Shown: piece by piece, positions 19,022 through 30,800 of the stretch | How positions within the stretch are numbered: position 1 is the stretch's first letter | Layout of the letters: every line of letters begins with the position of its first letter | Assembly (NCBI RefSeq): GCF_901709675.1 | Contig: NC_051088.1 | Coordinates: 11,945,693-12,009,692 of the forward strand | Direction of reading: 5' to 3' | From: Syngnathus acus | Lineage: Eukaryota; Chordata; Actinopteri; Syngnathiformes; Syngnathidae | DNA: 64,000 bases | The notes under the pieces: generated by a model | What the model was told of the DNA's origin: nothing | Databases searched by the model: none | The model's input: the letters and a program-made list of their open reading frames with translations, nothing else | Position numbers and translations under genes: made by a program

Positions 19022-19763
19022 CCTCTTTAAAGAAAATAAATACACGGACCGCCACTTAAAGGTAATCATTATGACCGTTTGCACAATGTTATCCAACAAG
19101 TACTGTATCAAATATTCTGCCATAACCAATATAAAGTTCAGTTCAGTCACAACTCTCATTATGACGCAGTGCAACTGTTCATTAGCATCGCCCTTGTAAG
19201 AGTAGCATACAGCTCTAGTATCTGATATTCACTGCTGTGCAAGCAATTATAGTGTTTTGGGTGGTCAGTTTATATTCAAAGGTATTTGGTGTCAAAGAGT
19301 AACCATTGTAACTAACAGATAATCTCACTAAACAACATGGTCAAATGTTTTAGTCTGCAGAGAATCGAACAAAAAGAAACACGATGCCATCACTAATGCG
19401 AATTAGACATTTAAAACGAAAAGGTATGTAATGGTGAAAACTAATCTTAAGTGCATTCTGTATTTGTGATTACAGAAACAAACCGTTACAAAAGGTAAAA
19501 GCATTTCAGTGGAATTTGTGTCACCATGCTGATGTGGCCTCTTTGAACGCAGTGCTTCAAGCTGACTTTACATGTGTGACATGTCTGAGTGTGCGCTATA
19601 CTGGATATTTGTTATGTTCAAGCAGGTCGCCACCACATAACACATGTGATAACTGGATCAAGTGCATTAACTGTTGTAGATTTGAATGAATTACTCTGTT
19701 GATTGTAGTGAGAAAGACAACATTTGTGCATTCAAGCTACTTTTTTTTTTTTTTTTTAAATAA

Positions 19764-19770
19764 TGAGGTA
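19764..19770 (-). promoter_or_regulatory. let-7 7-mer-A1 seed match near the stop codon
   Basis: The minus strand reads TACCTCA about 220 nt after the stop. Further matches lie inside the coding region (20017-20023, 20062-20069, 20413-20419, 20499-20506). Confidence 0.4.
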
Positions 19771-19991
19771 ATACTGATGAGGTGATTTGTTGTGTTCACC
19801 AATAATCTATCAGAGCAACAAAAGGAGAAGACACATAAATGTTGGATAGTTAACTCATTCACTGCTAGCCCAGTTAAAATGGAACTTTGACGTCTATAAC
19901 CGTCAACGGCAGTGAATAAGGTAATGATATCATTTGACCTTTGACAGGAAAAAGACACGCAGTGAAGAGTAATTTGTGGACACAAAACCGC

Positions 19992-21296
19992 TTATTGCTG
20001 AAATGCCTGGTAGTAATGAGGTAAGGAGCTAGAAGTGCTAACAGCAGAAGTGCTGTATGCCTGAGGTAGTTGGCTATGGTTGTGGGCCACGGGGCCCTGG
20101 GGCACATGAGCCTGAGAAGGCTGGAAGAATGTAAAAGGCCCTGAAGCCTGGGAGGACAACCCACTGGAAGAGGTTGGCGAGGAGGTGGCGGTGGTAGCAG
20201 GGGGATAACCCATCATCAGCCCACCCATTCCTACATGAGAGCTGTAAGGTGGCAGGCTGAAAGGCAAGAAGCCCAACAGTGGCCCAAGTTCCATGTTAGT
20301 GGTGCAGGAAAGCTCAGCTGAGGAGATAGCAGCATTCCGGGGCACTAGGTGGGGATCACTGCCGACAGGCATCCCTTCAGCGAGCATCTCCCTTTGAGGA
20401 GAGGTGGACGTCGAGGTAGAAGAGTTGACTGAGCTGAGGTGAGGAGGAGGGGCACCCTGCAGATCCAGCAGGAAACTGTCCACGTCAGTGCGAGGATATG
20501 AGGTAGATCCTTGCTGGTACCTGGGCATGCTGCCGTACGACTGCTGCTGCGGCGGCGCCGACAGAGGCTGCAAGTGATGATGGTGGTTGTGAGGAGACGG
20601 CGGAGGCATATGGCGACCGACGCTCATGCTTGAGGACAAAGACACCTGCATGAGGCCGTGCGGATGACTCATCCCGGGGACAGGGTTGGTAATGGGGTAG
20701 GAGTTGAACATGTCCCTGGTGTAGGTCTCCACGGGTTCCTTGGAGGCGGTCGAGCTTCTATCCGAGGCTAAAGGGCTGGATTCCTTTATGGGACACTGGG
20801 TGGTTGTGGTGGATGTCGCCACGGGAGTACTGGCTGTAACCAGCGGTATCAATCCCGCGTCATGCACGTGGCTCTTCTTCAAGTGACGGGTCAAGTGGTC
20901 TCTGCGGCCGAAGCGCTGAGCACAACGGGGACACAAGAAATCGCGCCGTCCCGTGTGCACCACGGCATGGCGACGTACGTCCTTGCGGGTGTAAAAACGT
21001 CGGTCGCATCGCTCACAGGAATATTTCCTCTCTCTCACCGCCACGACCGCATTAGTATTGCCCTCTGCTGGAGGCGGCCGATCAATATGGCCGGCACCCA
21101 GGTGCTCCAGCAGCGACGGTGTCCCTTCCGAGCAGGGCAGGCCCGCGCCGGCACTGTGAGCCTCCACCAGGTGGCGCCTGTAGCCCAGCTGAGTGTTGTA
21201 TTGCTTCCCACACTCCTGGCAGTGAAAACCAAGCTGCCTATTGGCTATGTGGCTATCCTGCAGCTGACCCTTTAGTTGTTCTTGCTGGTGGAACAT
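19992..21296 (-). CDS. plagl2-type C2H2 zinc finger protein, apparently lacking the N-terminal fingers
   Basis: PLAG-family transcription factor. The frame is open from 19992 to 21362, where an in-frame TGA (21363-21365) precedes it. The ATG at 21296 gives 434 aa; an acceptor at 21331 (CACGCTCAG|) could instead splice in an upstream exon. Family marks: intact finger 4 (CGKQYNTQLGYRRHL), fingers 6 and 7 (CDRRFYTRKDVRRH; CAQRFGRRDHLTRHLKKSH) and the PLAGL2 C-terminus (LLGFLPFSLPPY, GGLMMGYPP, final YYQAFQQ). Finger 3 is decayed (MFHQQEQLKGQLQDSH, cysteines gone) and finger 5 has lost its second Cys. I find no exon for fingers 1-2 up to 23160. The position beside asxl1 matches human PLAGL2-ASXL1. 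It may be plagl2, or a diverged teleost relative of the kind sometimes called plagx, so I leave the symbol blank. Confidence 0.85.
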   Translation of the reverse strand: MFHQQEQLKGQLQDSHIANRQLGFHCQECGKQYNTQLGYRRHLVEAHSAGAGLPCSEGTPSLLEHLGAGHIDRPPPAEGNTNAVVAVRERKYSCERCDRRFYTRKDVRRHAVVHTGRRDFLCPRCAQRFGRRDHLTRHLKKSHVHDAGLIPLVTASTPVATSTTTTQCPIKESSPLASDRSSTASKEPVETYTRDMFNSYPITNPVPGMSHPHGLMQVSLSSSMSVGRHMPPPSPHNHHHHLQPLSAPPQQQSYGSMPRYQQGSTSYPRTDVDSFLLDLQGAPPPHLSSVNSSTSTSTSPQREMLAEGMPVGSDPHLVPRNAAISSAELSCTTNMELGPLLGFLPFSLPPYSSHVGMGGLMMGYPPATTATSSPTSSSGLSSQASGPFTFFQPSQAHVPQGPVAHNHSQLPQAYSTSAVSTSSSLPHYYQAFQQ

Positions 21297-21362
21297 TGTC
21301 CCAAGGGGACGATGCTGGTTGCGTTGAAAAACTGAGCGTGTAGGAGCAGATGCTAGCAACAC

Positions 21363-23159
21363 TCATGAGGATTCTACAGGTCGCTGGCCATCAACTCTCT
21401 GATCTCAGGCTGTTGGGTTATCTCCGTGTGCTTGCAATAATACTAAGTGCAGTTTGTTGACTATTTAATGATCTCTTGTGACAATGACGTGTGGTCTGTC
21501 CTGTCTCGATGGGACAGGCCTGTGTCCAGCGCTTGGTTTCGGTGACAGCACCTGCCATAGCAACCCTAGTGGGCTGCAGTTTGGATAATTTCTGCTGTTG
21601 ACTCAAGAGTCGGTTGGTGTTCAGCAGAAGAAGCTCAACATCTTAAAAGACCTGAAATATAAAAAAATATATCCCCATATTGAGGAAATCACATTTTTGA
21701 AGTAGGGTGTGGTGACAGTAAGAAGAATGCAGATTAATAGTCATCACGAGAGACCCATCTATCTCCTAGCTGTTGTGATAGAGATATGGTGCTTCGTATG
21801 CCACTTTGCCTATGTTCATACACCAAAATCTATCTGATTTAAATAAATAATAATAATACTTTGGCAATAACCTTCGATTACATTCAGAACAGACTAATTG
21901 CAATGCCTTCAATGAACTATTTTTGAGACAGTCAAAATATATCACTGTCCTCAATGGAAGTCAATTTAGCGGGATATTGCATAAAATTTCATCTTTATGT
22001 TCAAACTGATTTTATAATTTTGCACACACCGGTAATATGTTGCAGTAATATTATGATAATATGCCAATAATTGTGATGATTATTTGGGCCAGGATAACTA
22101 TTTGGCTCTTCAAACATTGATCATCATCCAATTTTGGCATTAATGTACTGCACCATTTAATTTACAGCAGTTGACACTGATCTCATTCATTATTATACAT
22201 AAATCTATACCATGTCCTTGGAACCGTGTCATGAAATCTTTTGTTAAGGTCATTCTATGAACCTGCCGTTCTGCCAGAGTTCACAACATGATAGTGTCTA
22301 GAAAATCACAGATCCATCCCGCCACTCTAAACGTCTGTAAATGTTTGGACAAAAGCTGCTAGCAACACAGGTTTCATCACAGTTCACGCTCCACCTTTGT
22401 CCCAAGTGTACTGTAAAGCAAACATTGAATTTGGTCTTCAACTTAAACACAAACATGATGCATTCCATAAGTCTCAACCGACAGGTTGACAATGTTTCCT
22501 CGACAGGAATTTATCTTAGCCTAGATCTCAAATGCATGATTTATGCATCTCTAATAGGGGCAGCCTGGCCGCAATACTTTCAACGTTTTACAAGATTTAC
22601 AAGTAGAAAAGTGAACGATCTCTATGAGGAAGAAATCAATTACAGCGCCATCCTGTGGAGACAAGCAGCGACGTTAGTCTTCACTTTCCTTGCCTCCGTC
22701 AAAAGTATGCAACTTGTGTTAAAACGATCGGCAAATATTATAGAGCATATGGGATATGATTTCTTTAATAAATGTATGTGTCATTATAGCTGACTAGTGC
22801 TCGATTGGAAGGGGCAAAGTCCAAAGTTTCAGCGAATGTGTGACCACAACTTACCGGACCGGGGCTAAATTTGTCTGCTAACCGATCTTGTCTTCGTGAA
22901 TTTCGGTGGCGGATGTGAGTTAGGTTCGCACTTCTGGTTGACGTGAAAAACACCACATCGAGTTACATTTGTGCAAACAAGGCTGTAGGTAAATGTCTAA
23001 AGTTTAACCGAGAGAGAATGACGAATTAAAAACAATAGACATGCGCTTCACCAAGTTGTGTCGGAGTTTGTGTTGCGGGAGCTAACTCTCTGTATTAGTT
23101 TAGCAAAAGCGCTAAAAAGTCCTACTCAAGTCAACATTTACACAGTGGACGTTTCTTAC
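21363..23159. other. Upstream intron/leader of the plagl2-type gene; no coding exon seen
   Basis: All three minus frames between 21366 and 21660 hit stops and show no C2H2 pattern; scanning further up to 23160 for the expected RHMATH-type finger code found nothing. AT-rich, without a clear repeat. An open plus-strand frame at 22341-22793 is unrecognised. Confidence 0.45.
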
Positions 23160-23390
23160 CGCCTGGCACAACGCCGCGATCTTCCACCGCGCTCCATTTG
23201 GCTTCCACGTGGACATTTTGGACAGATGAAGGCTTTAAAAGATGTTTATTCGAGTCTGGGCCTGGCCGCTGGCACCGCGCTGGAAGCCGTGCATTCTGGG
23301 AGCGTGACGTCACACCCCGGGCCCACTGCAGCGCCAGCAGGAAGTACGACTTCTGGAACTCCGAAGCACGACTAACTTTTTCTTTCTTGT
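23160..23390 (-). other. Candidate 5' exon and promoter of the plagl2-type gene
   Basis: GC-rich compared with its surroundings. On the minus strand it ends in a good donor (CCAGGCG|GTAAGAA) at 23160, and it contains a perfect CRE. Right edge and transcription start are not determinable. Confidence 0.4.
23305..23312. promoter_or_regulatory. Palindromic cAMP response element (TGACGTCA)
   Basis: A perfect CREB/ATF octamer in a GC-rich block about 1.6 kb upstream of the asxl1 ATG and inside the candidate first exon of the plagl2-type gene, so it could serve either direction. Confidence 0.55.
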
Positions 23391-24889
23391 GTCAGTGCTG
23401 ACAATGGAATTCTGTGATTTCACTTTTGCTTCTTTACTTAAGTGTGGTTAAATTCTTGTAGGAAGAGCCTCTATAGCACCAATGTGGAGCCCACCAGCAG
23501 TCCAAGGGCCTGTCCCAAAAATGATCTCACCAGTGAAGGAGCAATGACATTTTATAGAAATGTTGAATACATGATAATTTGAAAATGTGCAAACTGGAAA
23601 AAAATATATTAAAAAATAAGTGTTACATTCAAATCTATGTGCCTAATTATTGTTGAGAAATCTATAACAGTAGTTAATAAAAATCATATATGATGATGAT
23701 GAAGCAGTGATTCTCGGTTATTTTTCTATTTTGCCCATCCAAGAAGGAAGAAAGCAACCCTCCAACCGCCCTGCCATAAATATAATAGTAGTTTATAAAA
23801 TGTTATGACTACCTTTTTGTAAACTATTTTATTATTATTAACATTAAAGAAAACAAAAAGAAAAAAGATGGAAAGCTCAATTTACAAAAAAGGAAAACAT
23901 GAACAAGTTTTCTCATTCTGTCAGAAAATATTTTAAGTCCATCAATTTGCCTAAAATTAAAGAATGAGAGCGCCACTGCCACTCACTGTAGTGGGTGTGC
24001 ATTTACACTTTATATCTGTAAGATTGTCTTTAATATTGGCGAAAGTTGCCCAAATCTCAATGTGAAGGGATATTGTATATTTTAATGATAAATTGTTTAT
24101 TTATGGCTAAAAAAAATTATGAAAAGAAATAAACAGGTTTTATGAAGCGTAATAAAATGGATGAATGTACTGTAGAATGTGTGCCTTTAAGGGGTGTGGT
24201 CGTGTGAGTAATAGCATGAGCTGAAGTCTGATTGGCCAAGTAGTTTGGAGCGAGCGTGAGCTGTGACCTACAGTAGGTCCTCAGAAGTGTTCTATTTTTA
24301 TATTTGTGTTTGGCTGTTTGTCCTGCTCAGTCAAATTGCAACCGTGCCTCTCCTTGACCACATGCATCCAAATACCTTAATTCCCTGACACACACACATC
24401 AGTTGCTTGTACCTCAAATTAAGGGGGAAAAAAAATTAACCTAGTAACCCAACAAATTCAGTATGAATAGCCACACCAGGAGTACGTCAAAAATGATTCC
24501 AGTATATGAACTGTTTTTGTTTTGTTTTGTTGTTGTTGCAGGCCTTGGGCGCTGCTGACCTTTGACCTGGTTGTAGCGTTCCTGCAAGGCTTGTTGTGCC
24601 GCAGCACTCCACGGACAGCCTTCTTTCCCCACAATCGCGCTGCCTTCATGCTGCATAGCCACAATGTGTGTTGCGCTTATATAGGAACAGCCGCCGACGT
24701 ATTTTCCTCATTCGCGACATACATCCGGACGTGGTAGGCGTCGTAAAGGGCCGACAGCACAAAAAGCACGCGTTTTGAGGCTCCACACACACGGCCAACC
24801 GAGATCTTCGTAGCCGTGTTAGCTGCTAGCTAAACCGCCACCGTCTTCTTCAGGGCGCTTTGTAGGCTAGGCAGGCCAGTGCGGAGGAA
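23391..24889. other. Spacer and asxl1 5' flank
   Basis: The left two thirds is AT-rich with no gene. From about 24690 the sequence turns GC-richer and leads into the asxl1 start (GGAGGAAATGAAG), so the last 200 bp is the likely asxl1 promoter/5' UTR. Together with 23160-23390 it separates two head-to-head genes. Confidence 0.5.
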
Positions 24890-27800
24890 ATGAAGGACAA
24901 ACAAAAGAGAAAGAAGGAGCGGACCTGGGCTGAGGCGGCTCGCATGGTAAGTCGTTTATTTTGAGGATTTTGTTGGCTTGGGGGGAGTTGTGTCAGGATT
25001 TGTTTGAGGTGACTGCGTCGCGGTTGTCTTTGGATATTCCCGACTACACAAGCAGGACTTACATTGACGCTAGCCTTTGGTGTAGCGTTGCTAACTCGTA
25101 TAGCTATCTGGTTAAATATACATTATTGGACTCTTCTTTGCATTGATTGTATAGATCGAAGGCCACGAAAACAAAATGGAATTCCACCCACCGTGCTAAC
25201 GATAGCCAAGATGCCAAATGTTGCCTGTTATGTTTAGAGCTCTTTGTTTGCTAGGCTGCATATTAGCCACTTAGCATCTTGTTAACAACCCGAGTTGGTA
25301 TGAAGACGTGCGCTCGAGAACATTAAAGACTAAGAAAATTAAAGAACGCTCTCTGTATTATTTAAAACACCCCTCCCTTTGTTTTACTATATTGCAGAGC
25401 GTCGTGTTCAAAGCTAACGGATGCGTTGTGTAGCAGCAACACATAATGGAGCAAGCTTTCAAATGTATACTGCAGAACATAAACGAATACACCTCCCCCG
25501 TGTGAAAAGGTTTAATCAATTTCTCAGCGATCACGAGTACAATTTTAAGAATTTTGTAGCTGATTAGCTTGACCTGTAGTTAAATTCATGTCATTTACAC
25601 ATTGTTGTAGGCGCGTGTGTGAGAGAATCAATGACCCACATTCGTGGCACTATTTTTGTCGCATGGGATGCCAGAGAATAATTCTGAAAGGAAGGTTTTC
25701 TTACAAATCCTTTGTGTGGTGCAATCATGTATGTTGAACACTATGTGCTGATTACATGTACAGCCTGGTAAATCAGGTTTGCTAGTGTTATGGCAAGTAA
25801 CAAAAGGAATACTCAAATCAATCCTTTTACTGATTGCAGAGAATTGCAGCTATTTGACATGTAGTTTTGTTCAATTCAATGAATGTTCTGTAATAATATA
25901 AAAAAAACAATGTGAAAGTTTTAAAGACAAACGTTTACTTGATTACACTCACTTGTACGTATAGACCGTTGATGCCCATTGAAATGCATTAAAGAGGGAA
26001 AATATTTAGAAACTGCCAAATTTCTTTTTAAAAGGTGATAGACATTCATTATGCGTTTTCCACTTGCCTAGTAGCTGGTCACTATTCACAATCCTTTCCC
26101 GTCCTTTATTATTTGCCATAAATTTCTCTTATCACTGTTTTACTCTTTCTATAACACTCAGTCAGATGCTGTCTGATAATTGGCCACAAGGAAGTAGGTT
26201 GAAGTATTGAATACTTGAAGATCTTTGTATGTTTGCATTGCTGTGCTGAGTGGCTATTGAAAGCCCAAGTTAAGAAATGGTGGGGATCCCATTTATTCTT
26301 TCTGGTGGTTGCAAACCCTAAGCTCACTTGGTCTGCATTATTATTATTTTAATCACTTAATCTAAAATGTTTTCTTTAAGGTTAATGTGAGGCAAATTTG
26401 AAGTAATGGGAACTTGGGATCTTATAATTTGTGGTATCGTTAAAACCATTAGAAGCATTTTGGGTGTTTGCAGTTACGTGTTTTTCCACTATTTGGCGGC
26501 AGGGCCTGGTCATCCAACATTCTTGTACCATAGTTTTCAGAGTGTGATTATGTATGGGCTTTTTTTTTTGGCAGGTGCTGGAGAACTTTTCAGATGCTCC
26601 AATGACTCCAAAACAAATTCTTCATGTCATCCAGACCAAGGGGCTGAAGGAAATGCGGTCAGACAAACACACACGCACACACACACACACTACAATTTTG
26701 TCACATCACCTGGCAAGTTAAATTTTACCCAGGAATATTTTTTACTTACAATATTTTACATGAATGAATGAATTATTGTACATGTGCAGAAATGTGTGTT
26801 TTTTTTAAGTAATTGTTTTTCTTTTTCATGTCTATGGACTCTTCCACCCGCTGATGCACTGAGCAGAAGGTATGTTTTAGCAAAGTTTACATTCCGTGAT
26901 TGTTCGTGCTGTAAAAGACGTTCAGTCATCATTTCAATACCATCAGTGACACAAAGACATCACACTAAACCTTAGAAAGTTCTCTACGGAGAAACAAAAC
27001 AAAATTTGCATCCCTGTTCTAAAGCTGTTTATGTCATCAATGAAAGGCATCCGCCTTCTATTCTCAAATAATAAGAGATTCTATGAAGATGCAATGTTTC
27101 ATTTCTTTTCCTAGGCCTGCAACAATGTATTCATCATTATTGAGGTCACCTCAGAAAGTAGACGGCAGGGCATACAGTCATGGCCAAAAATCGTGCTTTT
27201 GTCAGATAATGCGCCACTTCTGCCGGAAATGTTTCGAAATTACAAATTTTTTGGTCTTCACGTTTATTTCTTCTCTTTGCATTGGACCCAAAAAGCCCAC
27301 CAAATGTGATCGCAGTTCTGACCGAAGCACAGGGGTGCCATATTTTGTCATTTTTTTAAAGCATAAAGTGTATAGCACATTAAGGTTGAGTAGGTGTGAT
27401 TTTGCTCTTTGTATGCGCCAATACTCAATGTATATTGTGTGAATGTTTCCACACAGTGGTACAGCACCTTTGGCCTGCCTGGTGACAATGCTTCACTCCC
27501 AGGTGAGGGGAGATCGGGTCAAAAACAGCATCTTCTTTAAGTTGCCCGGACGGATGAGCCTATTCACTCTAAAGGTCTGTATAGTATTTTTCAGACTATA
27601 AGTTACACTTAAGTTCATAGTTTGGCTGGTGCTGCAACTTGTAAATATTAAATTAGAGCTCGGAGAGTGTATCATCTATGATTAATTTTCCAAAATTTGA
27701 AGACGAGCATATTATCTCTCTCCTTTTCCTTATTTACACAGATGTTGATTTTTTTTAATTTTTTTTTTTAAATGGCACCCAGCAGAATGTATACCATCCA

Positions 27801-30800
27801 GGTTTCGCACCCCAAGATAAAACCTTTCGGACCAGAAAGCTATTTTTAACAAGCCAGTGCAAATTGTGGCCTCAATGTTGATGTTCTTCGTTGACAGGAG
27901 TGGCACTCGATGTGGTCGTCTGCTGATGTGTTATGCGTTCAGGCGTACTGCCTCGGTTGTAACAGGTGGTCATTTGTGAGATTTTCTATCAGCTTGAACC
28001 TGTCTGGCCATTCCTCAGACCTCAGCCACTTGAAGACTGCTATTTACTGGTTATTTTCTATCTCGCTATTCCGTAACCCTAAAAGTGGTTGATGCGAAAA
28101 TCCCAGTAAATCAACAGTTTCTAAGACGCCCAGACGAGCCCGTCTGGCACTAACAAGTTCATGCCACATTCAGCCACACAAATCACCTTTTTTAACTTAT
28201 CCACTCTCAGATTGACCTACATCCCTAAGTGCATTAAGCTGCTGCCATGTAAAAGACTGATTTCATACTTGTGTTACTGTGATACTGCCCAATGTTGTCT
28301 TCTGTACAATCGAATTGAGTTTTAAAAGTGAGTAAATCTCTAAATTTCTCTAATGTTATTTACAGACATGAAAATGCATTTGAATGGCTCATTCTGTTCC
28401 AAAATTCAAAACGTAAATAAATAATTGCGTATTATTGCTTAGATGCTGAAAACAAATGGCCACGTCTTGGAGGTTCCCACATGATGAACAATCTAGAGCG
28501 ACCGACCCAATTTTAAGATCTTAATCTTGACTTTACATAGCTATGATGTATGAACGATTATCAAGTTTGATTTTAAAACGTTGTTTTGATTTGGAATAGA
28601 ATGTGCCGAATTACCAATGTTATAAAAATACACGTATTCCATGGATTTGAGATTTACTCACATTTTAAACACTAAAATGATCAATGTCGTGTCTATACTT
28701 GTGATGTCTTTTAGCTTCAGAGAGCAGGTGATTCACTATCCCATTTCTCCCCCCCACCCCCCTATCTGATCTGTAGAAGAATGCGCTTCAGTGGACGAAG
28801 ACTTCAGAGTCAGAAAGACAATCTGAGCTGGGAAGCAGTGCCGCTACTCCAACCTCCAGCACCAACACTCCCACAGAGGGCGCAGCCGTTGGCCCCACTG
28901 AGACAACTGAGCAGGAGAGCTGCAACTCAACTGAGACCACTGCCTCCAATTTGGGTAACATTACACGTAATAAGTTTAGGAATCACGAGTTTAGACAATT
29001 GAATTAAGTGAGTTATGATAGCAGCAAGAAATACGGTATGTGCTGGCACTCTGAGTCTTCTCTTTACCTGACTTGACAGCCTTAGCGGACGAAACATCCT
29101 CCAGTGTTACCGGACCCACAGAGCTGCAATCTACCAGCCAGCCCCAGACCCGTCTCAGCAGAGCGGCAGGGTTGCAAGGACGGACTGACAGTCAGCAGGT
29201 CCAACATGTTCCACACGCCCAGACCAGACTGAGCCGGTCCCGACAGGTCAGAGAGAAGCTGCCCATTTTAAAGTGGCTATGATATCAATTTCGTCTGTCC
29301 GCTTGTGTGGACTTGGAATGTCAGATGGTCAGAAAGATGCAAACCATTTTAAATGTGGAATTTTCACTTATTTCCAATCCATCGCCATCGTCGTTATCAT
29401 CATCATCGCTGCCACAGTCCGGACGGCAGCGGAAGAAAGCAGTCATGATGCCACGTGTTGTCCTCACTCCACTTAAAGTCAATGGAGAGCACGTGCCGTC
29501 AGGTAAGCCACAAAATGTCGCTGCTTGCTACCAGGCTTAACGACATAAGAACGTCCTGAAATAACATTCAATCGCTGATTAAGGGTGCTGAAGAACAACT
29601 TCAACCAGCATTTAGCTAGAGGCTAGCAGCACTTGTGAGAACTGTCAGATTACTCATCAAAGGCAGTTTATTAGATGTAAATGACTCTGTGCACTTTCTT
29701 TCCACCATCGTGTTTTATAGTGTACATTGCGACTGCTTTGGTTTTGCCGCTGTTTAGGACCGATGAAGAGGAGCCGGGGAGGGGTGGATGTGGACTTTGA
29801 AACACCGGGCTCTATCCTTGTCAACACCAACATCAGGGCTCTCATTAATGTGAGAACCTTCTCGGCATTCCCAGCCCAGTCCCAGCAGCAGCTCCTGCAG
29901 CTTCTGCCAGAAGTGGACCGCCAAGTAAGCAATTTCTTTCTTAAGACGACCATATTTCCAAATGTAGTCATTCGAAACTAGGAATGCGCCGTCAAACAAA
30001 TTTGAAAATGTCCTCCACTTCTTAAAGAACACTAACCACACATTGGCCTGTTCATTTTATGGTTGGGTTACCCGTGCTGATATGTCCCTTATTTGATTTG
30101 ATTTTATAGGTCTCTTATTTGATTTTACTTTTTACGCTAGAGCTTCATTTTGTCTGCTTTCTATTAAGGTTGGACCAGATGGAATGGCCAGACTCAGTAG
30201 TTCAGCCCTCAACAACGAGTTCTTTACACATGCCTCCCAAAGCTGGAAAGAGAGGTTAGCTGAAGGTAAGTGTTGCCTCCTCAAGGGAAAGCAAATGGTT
30301 TATGTCTCGCAATGAATCAGTGAACGTTTTATTTTCTACAAAGAATAAATAGAGCTGTCAAAATAATGGATTTTAATGCCACTGGTTATGAAAATGGTCC
30401 TCGTATAAAGTGCTGCCGATTGACGTTCGTCGCACAGTTTGAGCATGTTTGTGCTTCACCGTTTTAGGAGAGTTCACTCATGAGATGCAGGTGCGATTCC
30501 GGCAGGAAATGGAAAAGGAGAAGAAGGTGGAGGCGTGGAAGGAAAAGTTTTTTGAGGAATACCATGGACAGAAGTAAGAACCAGATCAGTCCTGATTAGG
30601 GGTGGGGGGGAAAATTGATATTGCAATTTATTGTTTGTAGGAATAAATAATTGACGGCTGACTGCAAAAATCGCTACTTTATGATAACGAACTAGCGCAC
30701 CGCGCATAAGTACCTGTCAGTACCGGTTTGTGGGGTCACTCATCTTGTAAATAGGGGTAAAGTAGGCAAAATCTACAATGCCGTCTCGATCACGATGAAT

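Larger units (their letters stand above)
16255..19991 (-). other. Presumed 3' UTR of the plagl2-type gene
   Basis: About 3.7 kb of AT-rich non-coding sequence directly after the stop codon at 19992. On the minus strand an AATAAA signal reads through 16276-16271, a plausible end; intermediate ends are possible. It contains a palindromic transposon copy (18606-19021) and three let-7 seed matches, listed separately. PLAGL2 mRNAs are known for long 3' UTRs. Extent is inferred; no transcript evidence is available. Confidence 0.4.

Noticed and set aside
21418-21606. 62-codon minus-strand frame just upstream of the plagl2-type exon as finger 1-2 exon
   Set aside because: Contains isolated Cys/His but no C2H2 spacing, and ends in a stop before any convincing donor.
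22341-22793. 150-codon plus-strand frame inside the presumed plagl2-type leader intron
   Set aside because: No recognisable domain, poor start context and no splice context; likely chance.
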